NCBI GenBank assembly: GCA_036339295.1
Contig: JAYZBK010000069.1
Coordinates: 1 to 9,326 of the forward strand
Source: GCA-002862325 sp036339295
Lineage (GTDB): Bacteria; Planctomycetota; Phycisphaerae; Phycisphaerales; SM1A02
Direction: 5' to 3'
DNA: 9,326 nt
A program made the translations under genes and the position numbers. The notes under the pieces were generated by a model. That model searched no databases. It worked only from the letters and a program-made list of their open reading frames with translations, and had not been told where the DNA came from. Positions within the stretch are counted from its first letter, which is position 1. Each line of letters begins with the position of its first letter. This document shows positions 1 through 6,306 of the stretch, piece by piece.

Positions 1-205
1 GGTCCTCCTCACCGAGGCGGAGTCCGGGCGGACCAAGATGAGCTTCCGTTCCAAGCCGGCCGACGAGGCCGGGGACTTCATGGACGTGAACGAACTGGCC
101 GCCCGCTTTGGTGGCGGCGGCCACGTGCACGCGGCGGGCGCTCGACTGGGTCTTGACCTCGAAGCGGCGTTCGAGGCCCTGGTGGGTGAACTCGAGCCTC
201 GTTGA
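1..205 (+). CDS. DHH/DHHA1 phosphoesterase, C-terminal fragment (NrnA-like)
   Basis: Only the last 67 residues are present, read from base 2 to the TGA at 203-205; the gene begins before the window. The fragment contains the glycine-rich DHHA1 signature GGGGHVHAAG (fragment residues 37-46), preceded by FMDVNELAARF and followed by a short helix (LEAAFEALVGEL) that closes the domain. In the DHH superfamily this C-terminal domain binds the nucleic acid or nucleotide substrate, while the DHH domain that holds the catalytic metals lies upstream. The four-glycine form followed by AAG resembles the NrnA type (oligoribonuclease / pAp phosphatase), which degrades short RNA oligonucleotides and 3'-phosphoadenosine 5'-phosphate in the cytoplasm; RecJ usually has a different spacing here. 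The family call is solid. The NrnA subtype is likely but not provable without the N-terminal part. It converges on the HMA lipoprotein gene with 10 bases between the stop codons. Confidence 0.85.
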   Translation, partial: VLLTEAESGRTKMSFRSKPADEAGDFMDVNELAARFGGGGHVHAAGARLGLDLEAAFEALVGELEPR

Positions 206-218
206 GCCGGCGGGCTCA
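203..218. terminator. Small inverted repeat joining two convergent stop codons (possible bidirectional terminator)
   Basis: A perfect 6-bp inverted repeat, TGAGCC-GGCG-GGCTCA, fills the gap between two convergent genes. Its left arm begins with the TGA stop of the DHHA1 gene and its right arm ends with the TCA that is the reverse-complement stop of the HMA lipoprotein gene. The symmetric position suggests a shared hairpin at the ends of both transcripts. No T-run follows it on either strand, so a classical intrinsic terminator is not supported. In DNA this GC-rich, a 6-bp stem can arise by chance. Confidence 0.3.
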
Positions 219-584
219 GCCGGCTTCGGGCGTGTCCTCCGCCGTCTCCGGCATCGCTGCGGGGGAGACGTCGTAGCCCAGCGACGCGATCGCCGATTCG
301 ACCTCGTCGATCGATCCGGGAGCGACCGCGATCGTCGCGGTCTCGGCCTCGAGGTCGACGTCGCACGACTGGACGCCGTCGACGCGACCGGCCTTCGTCG
401 CGATGGCGTTGGCGCAGCCCTCGCAGTGCATGCCCTTCACCGAGAAGACGACGAGGGTCGTCTCGACGGCGGTGTCGGCCGACGACTCCGTCGCGGCGGT
501 GGTGGTGGGTTCGTCGCCCGGCGTGTGGTTGCAGCCGGTGGCGACCGCGAGGGTGCAGGCGGTCAGGAGAGCGAGACGGATCAT
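216..584 (-). CDS. HMA-domain lipoprotein (heavy-metal-binding, surface anchored)
   Basis: A 122-residue protein in three parts. Residues 1-18 form a lipoprotein signal peptide (MIRLALLTACTLAVATGC) with a lipobox-like A-T-G-C, so Cys18 is the expected lipidation site. Residues 19-42 are a Thr/Ser/Ala/Glu-rich linker. Residues 44-107 are an HMA (MerP/Atx1-like ferredoxin fold) domain with the metal-binding motif GMHCEGC (51-57, Cys54 and Cys57), ending in the typical ASLGYDV. HMA domains bind soft ions such as Cu(I), Hg, Cd or Zn; the ion cannot be told from sequence. Most HMA proteins are cytosolic or part of P-type ATPases, whereas this one should sit outside the cytoplasmic membrane, as MerP does. 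It is last in the minus-strand cluster, 23 bases after the DUF1501 stop, with a weak GGAA nine bases before its ATG. No metal-transport ATPase or metalloregulator is visible nearby. Confidence 0.88.
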   Translation of the reverse strand: MIRLALLTACTLAVATGCNHTPGDEPTTTAATESSADTAVETTLVVFSVKGMHCEGCANAIATKAGRVDGVQSCDVDLEAETATIAVAPGSIDEVESAIASLGYDVSPAAMPETAEDTPEAG

Positions 585-607
585 GGCGGTGGTTCCGATG
601 ATTCAGG

Positions 608-1891
608 TCAGGAGAAGAGTCGGGCGGGGGGGTGTTCGGTTCCCAGGATCGGTCGGGGATCGACCTGGAACCAGTCCCGGACGACGCCAGCGTAGACGGA
701 GCGGAAGTCCAGCGTATGGCGAAGATCCCCGCCGTCGAGATTCGTCAGCGAGGGGTGGTCCCCGACGACGCCCGGCCGCACTCCGTTCCCGATCAGGAAC
801 ATCGGGGCCGCGGTCCCGTGGTCGGTGCCGCCCGACCCGTTCTCGGCGACCCGACGACCGAACTCGCTGAAGACCATGGTCATCACGTGGTCGCCCGCGC
901 CCTGCTGCTGGAGGTCCGCCTGGAAGGCGGCGACGGCGTCCCCGAGCTGCCGCATGAGGCCCGCGTGCGATCCCAGCTGGTTCCCGTGGGTGTCGAAGCC
1001 GCCGAGGCTCGCGTAGTAGACCCGGGTCGGCATCTCGTCGGCGATCATCGAGGCGATCAGTCGCAGTTGGCCCGCGAGCGGGCCACCGGGGTATCGCACG
1101 CCGGGGGCCCGACGAACCGCCGCTCGGATCCGATCGCTCGAGATCTGGGCGTCGAGACTGGTCCGCATCAGGTAGGCCGCCTGCGAGTCGGGATCGACGT
1201 CGGGGAGCTCGCCGGCGCGGACGAGCCGTTCGTACGGCGCCGCCATCGCGGGGTGGAGGTCCTCGCCCTTCCAGCGGAACAGCCGTTCGTCCTCGAACGC
1301 GATCGGCTTCTGCACCTCGCCGACGAGGGCGAGTGGTGCATCCCGCCCGAGCGCGATCGCGGCCTGCGGGTCCGGGGTCCCGCCGCACTGGTGATCGAAG
1401 AAGCGACCGAGCCAGCCCGTGCCCTGTCCGCTCGTCCGACCGGTCTGCCAGATGTCCATCGACGCGAAGTGCGACCGGTTCGGGTTCGGGTAGCCGACTC
1501 CCTGAACCACCTCGAGGCGGCCCTGGTCGAGGAGATCCCGGAATCCGGTCAACGAGGGGTGCAGGCCGAGCCCCGAGTCGACGTCGAGGGGCAGGGCGGT
1601 GCCGGCGCCGCCGGTCTCGCCCGGGGCGGCCATGGCCAGTCGCGGCCGGAGCCTTCGGTAGTCGGGGGAGAAGCAGGGGATCACGGTGTTGAGACCGTCG
1701 TTGCCACCACCGAGCTGCACGATCACGAGGATCCGATCCGCCCCGGGGGTCCGGGTGGGCGTCGACGGGTCGGGGGCGAGCCCGGTGGCCGCGTTCTGGA
1801 CGAACCAGGGCACGGTCGGCGTGAGTGACGCGAGCGTGATGCCCCGTTGGATCAGTCGTCGCCTGGAGAAGGCCTTCGGTTGGTCGGTCAT
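608..1891 (-). CDS. DUF1501 family protein with Tat signal
   Basis: A 427-residue protein of the DUF1501 family, which is distantly related to the alkaline phosphatase/sulfatase fold; its biochemical activity is not established. The N-terminus carries a twin-arginine signal, SRRRLIQRG (9-17), followed by a moderately hydrophobic stretch, so export in folded form through Tat is expected. Family landmarks are present in order: LGGGNDGLNT (60-69), NRSHFASMDIWQT (138-150), GGFDTHGNQ (297-305), and FSEFGRRV (341-348) leading to the GTDHGT motif (355-360). The length is normal for the family and the C-terminus (PARLFS) looks complete. A GGAG lies six bases upstream of the ATG at 1891, which supports this start. 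The gene follows the DUF1800 gene by 19 bases, the usual planctomycete arrangement. A run of seven G on the plus strand at 626-632 falls in its last codons without breaking the frame. Confidence 0.92.
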   Translation of the reverse strand: MTDQPKAFSRRRLIQRGITLASLTPTVPWFVQNAATGLAPDPSTPTRTPGADRILVIVQLGGGNDGLNTVIPCFSPDYRRLRPRLAMAAPGETGGAGTALPLDVDSGLGLHPSLTGFRDLLDQGRLEVVQGVGYPNPNRSHFASMDIWQTGRTSGQGTGWLGRFFDHQCGGTPDPQAAIALGRDAPLALVGEVQKPIAFEDERLFRWKGEDLHPAMAAPYERLVRAGELPDVDPDSQAAYLMRTSLDAQISSDRIRAAVRRAPGVRYPGGPLAGQLRLIASMIADEMPTRVYYASLGGFDTHGNQLGSHAGLMRQLGDAVAAFQADLQQQGAGDHVMTMVFSEFGRRVAENGSGGTDHGTAAPMFLIGNGVRPGVVGDHPSLTNLDGGDLRHTLDFRSVYAGVVRDWFQVDPRPILGTEHPPARLFS

Positions 1892-1910
1892 GCGATGCTC
1901 CGGGAGGCGA

Positions 1911-3407
1911 TCAGCAAAGCTGGTACTCGGGAAGGGCGGTGATCAACGCGAGGATGGCGACGAGTCGATCCCGGTCCAGGGTGGTCGAATCGGGCCCCAG
2001 CTCGTCGACGAACCGGCGAAGTTCACGGCGACGGGCCTCGGTGGGGGGCCGGCCGAGGCAGAAGTGGAGGAGGTAGTCGACGACCGCGTCCGCGTCCGGA
2101 GCGGCGTCCACGCCCTCGAATCCCCGGTCGCGACCGAAGTGGGCGACCAGTCTCTCCGCGGGGAACGGGGTCGCCCGGGGGCCCTCGCCGACCATGAGCC
2201 CCACCGAGACGTTCTGCCGCACGAAGAGGGTCGCGGTGTTGATCCAGGCGCGTCCGCCGTCCCATCCCTTGACCGAGGGCGGCTCGAGGAGCGACTGGCC
2301 CATGCGATCGAGATCGACCAGCACCCGGTCGAGGTCGCCGACGGAGAGGTCGAGGCTCCTGACCGCCTCCACCACGAGCTGGACCGGGCTCTTGACGATC
2401 GCCGCTCGATTGCGAGGGTCGTGGAAGTGTCGGCTGCGAAACAGCCGGGCGAGAACCGGTGCGAGCTCGAAGTCGTGTCGCCGGAGGAGGCGGGCGAGAC
2501 CGTCCACCGTCCGGTCGGCCTCGCGATCGCGGGGGCCCGGCGCGTCGTTGACGAAGAACCGGTAGAGCTTCTCCGCGAGGAAGCGACTCGCCTGCGGTCG
2601 TCCGAAGAGCACCACGAGCACGTCGTCCGCCCCGAATCGCCCGCGACGCCCGAGGATCGTCTTGACTCCGGGATCATGCCGATCCTCGAGGAACACGACG
2701 CGATCGTCCTCGATCGACAGTCCCGTCAGCGCCCTCGCCACCTCCTTGACGTCGCGCTCGCCGTACCCGGCGCCCTCGCCGAGAACGAACAGTTCCAGCA
2801 GTTCACGAGCGAGGTTCTCGTTCGGTCGGCCGCGGACGTTCTGCTGGGCGTCGAGATAGCGGAGCATCGCGGGATCGCGAACGATCCCAGCCGAGAGCTT
2901 CCGTGCGTCGCCGGCGGCGAACCGCCGGAAGAGGCGGTTCTGCATCAGCAGGTGCCAGCTGTCCTCGATCTTGCGGTAGCCCGTCGCATAGTGCCCGTGC
3001 CAGAAGAGGGTGAGCTTCTCCTCCAGCGGGCTCGGGGTCCGGATCATGCGATCGAGCCACCAGCGTCGAATGCCGGCGAGCTGGCGGCGGTCCCGCCGCT
3101 GTCGCTCCTGCCGATCGCGTCGATACCGTTCGATCACCGCCTCGTCGCCGATCTCCCTCGCCCGGGCGAGGGTGCTGCGTTCGTCCGGCGTGAGCGGCCG
3201 CATGATGTCCGCGGTGAATCGACCGTCGTCGTCCGGCCACGGTTCGTAGTCGACGAGTCGATCGACGGCGTCGTCCAGGCCGGCGGCCTGGAGCAGGCCG
3301 ACATCCTCCGGCGAGCCTCCGAAACCGGCACGACGAAGCAGGTGGGCCGCCGCCCAGTGATCGAACTCGCGGGCCGGGATGGGGGAGAGCGGATCTGCCG
3401 GCATCAT
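1911..3407 (-). CDS. DUF1800 family protein
   Basis: A 498-residue protein with full-length DUF1800 features: HLLRRAGFG (22-30), a basic, charged helical stretch at about 80-115, SPLEEKLTLFWHGHYAT (126-142), the core PNENLARELLELF (195-207), ARALTG (224-229), HDPGVKTILG (244-253), VKSPVQL (338-344) and SVKGWDGGRAWIN (378-390). The family has no proven activity. Its genes are commonly found beside DUF1501 genes, which is taken to mean a joint function. Unlike its partner here, it has no visible signal peptide or Tat motif: residue 12 onward already reads into the conserved domain. The start is one of two consecutive ATGs (3407 or 3404). No clear Shine-Dalgarno is present and the stop of the preceding membrane-protein gene lies only six bases upstream, so translation is probably coupled. 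Confidence 0.92.
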   Translation of the reverse strand: MMPADPLSPIPAREFDHWAAAHLLRRAGFGGSPEDVGLLQAAGLDDAVDRLVDYEPWPDDDGRFTADIMRPLTPDERSTLARAREIGDEAVIERYRRDRQERQRRDRRQLAGIRRWWLDRMIRTPSPLEEKLTLFWHGHYATGYRKIEDSWHLLMQNRLFRRFAAGDARKLSAGIVRDPAMLRYLDAQQNVRGRPNENLARELLELFVLGEGAGYGERDVKEVARALTGLSIEDDRVVFLEDRHDPGVKTILGRRGRFGADDVLVVLFGRPQASRFLAEKLYRFFVNDAPGPRDREADRTVDGLARLLRRHDFELAPVLARLFRSRHFHDPRNRAAIVKSPVQLVVEAVRSLDLSVGDLDRVLVDLDRMGQSLLEPPSVKGWDGGRAWINTATLFVRQNVSVGLMVGEGPRATPFPAERLVAHFGRDRGFEGVDAAPDADAVVDYLLHFCLGRPPTEARRRELRRFVDELGPDSTTLDRDRLVAILALITALPEYQLC

Positions 3408-3413
3408 CCGAGA

Positions 3414-4640
3414 CTACGCGGACGGCGCGGCTTCGGCTCCGGAATCCGCCCGACGAAGGCGGCATTGGCGGGATCGACGTCCGATCAGCCATCCCCCGAT
3501 CGCCACGATCGCGGCCGCCGGCAGCAGGAGGATGGTTCGTTCGTCCACGAACCCGAGCCAGGCGAAGGGGGCCGCGATCCCGGAGACGAGCAGGGTCAGC
3601 CAGCCGCTCCCGGGTTCGAGGCGGCCGCGGCCGGCCACGGCGGCGGCGACCACGTAGATCGGGAACGGCACGGCGTAGAGCCCGAGGAACCCCATGTACG
3701 TGGCCTCGGAGGCGAGCGCGGGCAGGCCCGCCGCCGCGCCGACCAGGATCGCCCCGAGCACCATCGGTCCGGGTCCCAGCAGGGCGCCCGGAAGGAGCTT
3801 GATCTCGCGAACGTGGGCGCCGATCGTGAACACGATCTGGACCGTCCACTGGGTGACCACGAACGGCAGGAGGGCGGCGGCGATCCCGAAGGGCGATTCG
3901 AACACCCAGGCCGCGAGGACGAGCATCGCCGCGAAGGCGACCCCGAAGACGGCGAAGGCATGCCGACTGGGCGCCTGCTGCCGGGCGCGGTGGAACGTGG
4001 GATCGAGGGCCGGGCAGCAGATGAAGCCGAGCGCGATGATCGGCGCGGCCGCCGCTACGGACAGGCCGGTCTCCCGAGGAGCGGTCGTCGGAAGGCCGTC
4101 GGCGCGGTCGATCACGAGGCCGAGCAGGACGAGACCGACCCCGATCGAGGCGACGCCGAACCAACGCCAGAACGAGTCGCCCCGGGAGGCGAGCGCGACG
4201 GCGCCGACCGACCAGGTGAGCATCGTCCCGAGGACCGGCCAGACCATCGAGTCGGTCATGGTCCCGACCATGGCCGCATCGCCCGCCATCGACGCCTCCG
4301 GGCCGTAGATGAACGTGCCCGAGGACCAGCCCAGGAAGAACACCTGGAACGCGATCGTCGCCGCGGCGAACCAGCGGATCGCCCGGGCATGGTCGGTCGC
4401 GAATCGTCGACTCGATTCGGCGTCGAAGATGTAGCCGAAGGCGGCGCAACCGAGCACGTTGGGGATCAGGAACGCCCAGAATCCGGGCCAGCCGAATCGA
4501 GCCAGCAGGATGATGGGGAGGAACATCCCGATGCACCAGGTCCAGCTCGAGGCGCAGTAGCAGCCCCATCCGACGGTGGATGCGAGTCTGGAGACGTTCG
4601 TTCCGGGCAGGGACGGGGCGGCGCCCGATGCGAGGCTCAT
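3414..4640 (-). CDS. Conserved multi-pass membrane protein of unknown function (about 12 TM)
   Basis: A 408-residue, strongly hydrophobic protein that I cannot assign to a characterised family. By eye there are about twelve membrane segments, near residues 25-46, 50-71, 88-107, 131-152, 157-177, 192-209, 226-246, 251-273, 290-310, 314-337, 346-364 and 368-387, with a short basic cytoplasmic tail. The even count and the tryptophan- and glycine-rich first helices are transporter-like, but no transporter signature is recognised. Two cysteine clusters stand out: GWGCYCASSWTWC in the first helix (24-36) and ICCPALDP after the sixth (207-214). The open frame continues far upstream, but the ATG at 4640 is chosen because it forms an ATGA overlap with the stop of the preceding DUF4442-like gene and because the upstream residues are only Arg/Pro-rich shadow sequence. 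No strong ribosome-binding site precedes it, which fits translational coupling. Confidence 0.82.
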   Translation of the reverse strand: MSLASGAAPSLPGTNVSRLASTVGWGCYCASSWTWCIGMFLPIILLARFGWPGFWAFLIPNVLGCAAFGYIFDAESSRRFATDHARAIRWFAAATIAFQVFFLGWSSGTFIYGPEASMAGDAAMVGTMTDSMVWPVLGTMLTWSVGAVALASRGDSFWRWFGVASIGVGLVLLGLVIDRADGLPTTAPRETGLSVAAAAPIIALGFICCPALDPTFHRARQQAPSRHAFAVFGVAFAAMLVLAAWVFESPFGIAAALLPFVVTQWTVQIVFTIGAHVREIKLLPGALLGPGPMVLGAILVGAAAGLPALASEATYMGFLGLYAVPFPIYVVAAAVAGRGRLEPGSGWLTLLVSGIAAPFAWLGFVDERTILLLPAAAIVAIGGWLIGRRSRQCRLRRADSGAEAAPSA

Positions 4641-5350
4641 GCGGAGCCGCTCGTCGACTCTTCGACGGAGTCGGCTCGCTCGCCCTGCGCCTCGTTCCGC
4701 TGGCGGCGTCGCTCGCGGAGCCGGGCCGCGAGGTCCTTCGGCGTGCAGTGGAAGGTCACGGAACAGCGACCGACCTTCAACTCCCGATCGCGGCCGCGGC
4801 GGGTCACCTGCTGGGTCACCTCGAGTTCGAGGTCGATGTTGAACTCCCCACCCGCGGCGATCTTCGCCTGCACGTCCTCGGCGTTCGCGACGCGGTAGAC
4901 CGCCGGCCCGTAGCAGGGACGGAGGAACTTGTACTCCATCCGCTTGCAGATCACCTCGTAGTCGCTTCCGCACTCGGCGAAGAGGTACATGCCGCCCGCG
5001 ACCTCGGAGTTCCCGAGGAGGGCGGCGCCCGCCATCGCGTTGTACCAGTTGCGGTTGAAGCGACGGTACGGCAGCACGGCGGTGAAACGCTTCGCGTCGA
5101 TCCGCTTGAGGGAGATCCCGCTTCGGAAGGCGAAGGGGAGCCAGATCAGCGAGCAGACGCGATTCCAGAAGTTGTTCCTGGTCGAGAGCCGGCTCAGCCA
5201 CGCCTCGAGTCGCTTCCCGAAGGGCTTCTGCGCAGGCAGCATGCCGGCCGGCGGGGTGGCGTCGGCGTCGTCGAGGCTCGATCGATCGAAGGGCGCGGTG
5301 GTCAAGGGTGGAGCGTGGCCATGGGTGGGGGGAAGGTCCCGAGTCGGCAT
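4637..5350 (-). CDS. DUF4442-like hotdog-fold protein
   Basis: A 237-residue protein whose core (about 50-205) resembles DUF4442, a branch of the hotdog thioesterase superfamily whose characterised relatives act on acyl-CoA or acyl carrier protein thioesters. Supporting features are the segment around FNRNWYNAMAGAALLGNSEV (98-117), which corresponds to the central hotdog helix region, then the strands VICKRMEYKFLRP (133-145), FNIDLELEVTQQV (170-182) and KVGRCSVTFHC (192-202). The C-terminus (205-237) is a charged tail. No catalytic Asp/Glu can be assigned with confidence, so a non-catalytic or CoA-binding role is possible. The ATG at 5350 gives a low-complexity N-terminal extension of 36 residues. 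A second in-frame ATG at 5242 (Met37, MLPAQKPFGKRLEAW) would give 201 residues and is a serious alternative; neither has a clear Shine-Dalgarno. It is the first gene of the minus-strand cluster, and its TGA overlaps the next ATG. Confidence 0.72.
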   Translation of the reverse strand: MPTRDLPPTHGHAPPLTTAPFDRSSLDDADATPPAGMLPAQKPFGKRLEAWLSRLSTRNNFWNRVCSLIWLPFAFRSGISLKRIDAKRFTAVLPYRRFNRNWYNAMAGAALLGNSEVAGGMYLFAECGSDYEVICKRMEYKFLRPCYGPAVYRVANAEDVQAKIAAGGEFNIDLELEVTQQVTRRGRDRELKVGRCSVTFHCTPKDLAARLRERRRQRNEAQGERADSVEESTSGSA

Positions 5351-5437
5351 CGTACGCCGGTGGCGGTCCGGTCGACAAGGGCGACTCCCGGTGTCCGATA
5401 GACTGTGTCCGGGGCCGATGACGGCCCGGAGCCCCTC
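5351..5437. promoter_or_regulatory. Divergent intergenic region, presumed promoters of both gene clusters
   Basis: These 87 bases separate the first minus-strand gene (ATG at 5350) from the first plus-strand gene (ATG at 5438), and no other gap in the window is long enough for a promoter. They should therefore hold both transcription starts. No convincing -35/-10 pair was found: TCGACA at 5372-5377 and TAGACT at 5399-5404 look like sigma-70 elements but are 21 bases apart, too far for a standard promoter. A 7-bp direct repeat, GTGTCCG, occurs at 5391-5397 and 5405-5411, 14 bases from start to start, and could be an operator. The boundary moves upstream if the in-frame GTG at 5405 is the true start of the plus-strand gene, but the ATG has the better ribosome-binding site. 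Confidence 0.45.
5408..5430 (+). promoter_or_regulatory. Leader hairpin overlapping the Shine-Dalgarno of the TIM-barrel gene
   Basis: The leader can fold into a nine-pair stem: TCCGGGGCCG (5408-5417) pairs with CGGCCCGGA (5422-5430), with G5411 bulged and an ATGA tetraloop at 5418-5421. The right arm contains the first three bases of GGAG (5428-5431), the Shine-Dalgarno that lies six bases before the ATG at 5438. Folding would hide the ribosome-binding site, so translation could depend on melting or a bound factor. Eight of the nine pairs are G-C. Chance is a real possibility at this base composition, and the transcription start is unknown, so function is inference. Confidence 0.35.
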
Positions 5438-6286
5438 ATGACCGACGCCACGACCACCTCCATCCCGATCGAGCGACTCGGTGTCTGCAGCTGGAGCCTG
5501 CAGCCGACGTCCGCGGAGGACCTCGTGGCCACCCTCCAGGGGCTCGGCGTCGGGAAGGTCCAGCTGGCCCTCGATCCCGTGATCGAACGCCCCGACGACT
5601 TCGGGGACGCCATTCCAGCCCTCCGGGCCGCCGGGATCGAGCCGATCAGCGGGATGCTCGAGGCGGTGGGCGAGGACTACTCCTCCCTCGATTCGATCAA
5701 GGCCACCGGAGGCGTGCGACCCGACGAGCACTGGCCGGCGACCCGGGCCAGGGCCGGGAAGGTCGCCGAGCTCGCCGGACGCGAGGGCATCCCGCTCGTG
5801 ACGATGCATGCGGGCTTCGTCCCCCACGATGCGGGCGATCCCGCCCGGACCGTGGTCCTCGACCGCCTTCGTGAACTCGCGGATCTCTTCGCCGCCGAGG
5901 GCGTGCGGCTCGGCCTCGAGACGGGGCAGGAGACCGCGGGCACGCTCATCGACGCGCTGGACCAGCTCGACCACCCCTCCGTCGGCGTCAACTTCGATCC
6001 CGCCAACATGATCCTCTACGACATGGGCGACCCGATCGACGCGGTCCGCGCCCTCGCGCCGAGGATCGTGCAGGTGCACGCCAAGGACGCGACCCGCACC
6101 CGGGAACCCGGGACCTGGGGGGCCGAGGTCCCGGTGGGGACCGGCGACGTGGACTGGGCCGCGTTCCTCCCGATCGTGCTCGGGATCCGTCCCGAGGTGA
6201 ACGTGATGATCGAACGGGAGGCCGGCGACCGACGGGTCGCCGACATCGCCACCGCTCGCGACCTCCTGACCCATGGACCGGCCTGA
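5438..6286 (+). CDS. Xylose isomerase-like TIM-barrel protein (sugar phosphate isomerase/epimerase family)
   Basis: A 282-residue cytoplasmic protein of the AP endonuclease 2 / xylose isomerase-like TIM-barrel superfamily. The N-terminus enters the barrel at RLGVCSWSL (13-21). Expected metal and substrate ligands can be seen at the ends of successive strands: His124 in VTMHAGF, Glu161 in GLETGQE, Asp187 in VNFDPANM, His214 in VQVHAKDA and Glu259 in MIERE. This E-D-H-E set is the divalent-metal site of the family, which isomerises or epimerises sugars and inositol derivatives; the substrate is not predictable. The length is typical. The ATG at 5438 has a GGAG six bases upstream. An in-frame GTG at 5405 would add 11 residues with no ribosome-binding site and no homology-like sequence. 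It leads a plus-strand unit, with 20 bases before the FmdB-like gene. Confidence 0.88.
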   Translation: MTDATTTSIPIERLGVCSWSLQPTSAEDLVATLQGLGVGKVQLALDPVIERPDDFGDAIPALRAAGIEPISGMLEAVGEDYSSLDSIKATGGVRPDEHWPATRARAGKVAELAGREGIPLVTMHAGFVPHDAGDPARTVVLDRLRELADLFAAEGVRLGLETGQETAGTLIDALDQLDHPSVGVNFDPANMILYDMGDPIDAVRALAPRIVQVHAKDATRTREPGTWGAEVPVGTGDVDWAAFLPIVLGIRPEVNVMIEREAGDRRVADIATARDLLTHGPA

Positions 6287-6306
6287 ACGGCCCTTCCGAG
6301 AGAACC

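Noticed and set aside
626..632. G7 run near the end of the DUF1501 gene as a programmed frameshift or sequencing error
   Set aside because: The frame through the run ends in a family-like C-terminus (PARLFS) with a stop right after, so no frameshift is needed.
1686..4898. A plus-strand open frame of more than 1000 codons opposite the DUF1501, DUF1800 and membrane-protein genes
   Set aside because: Its translation is an Arg/Glu/Gly/Pro-rich low-complexity product with no recognisable domain, it lies antisense to recognisable families, and long antisense frames are expected in GC-rich coding DNA.
4641..5378. An upstream in-frame extension of the membrane protein (to 654 residues)
   Set aside because: The added part is Arg/Pro-rich, lies out of frame over the DUF4442-like gene, and the ATG at 4640 with its ATGA overlap explains the start.
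5372..5404. TCGACA and TAGACT as a sigma-70 promoter for the plus-strand genes
   Set aside because: The 21-base spacer is too long for a normal sigma-70 promoter and the -10 match is poor.
5351..6274. An upstream in-frame extension of the DUF4442-like protein (to 545 residues)
   Set aside because: The added part is antisense to the TIM-barrel gene and has shadow-like composition (Gly/Arg/Asp/His-rich); the recognisable protein begins at 5350 or 5242.
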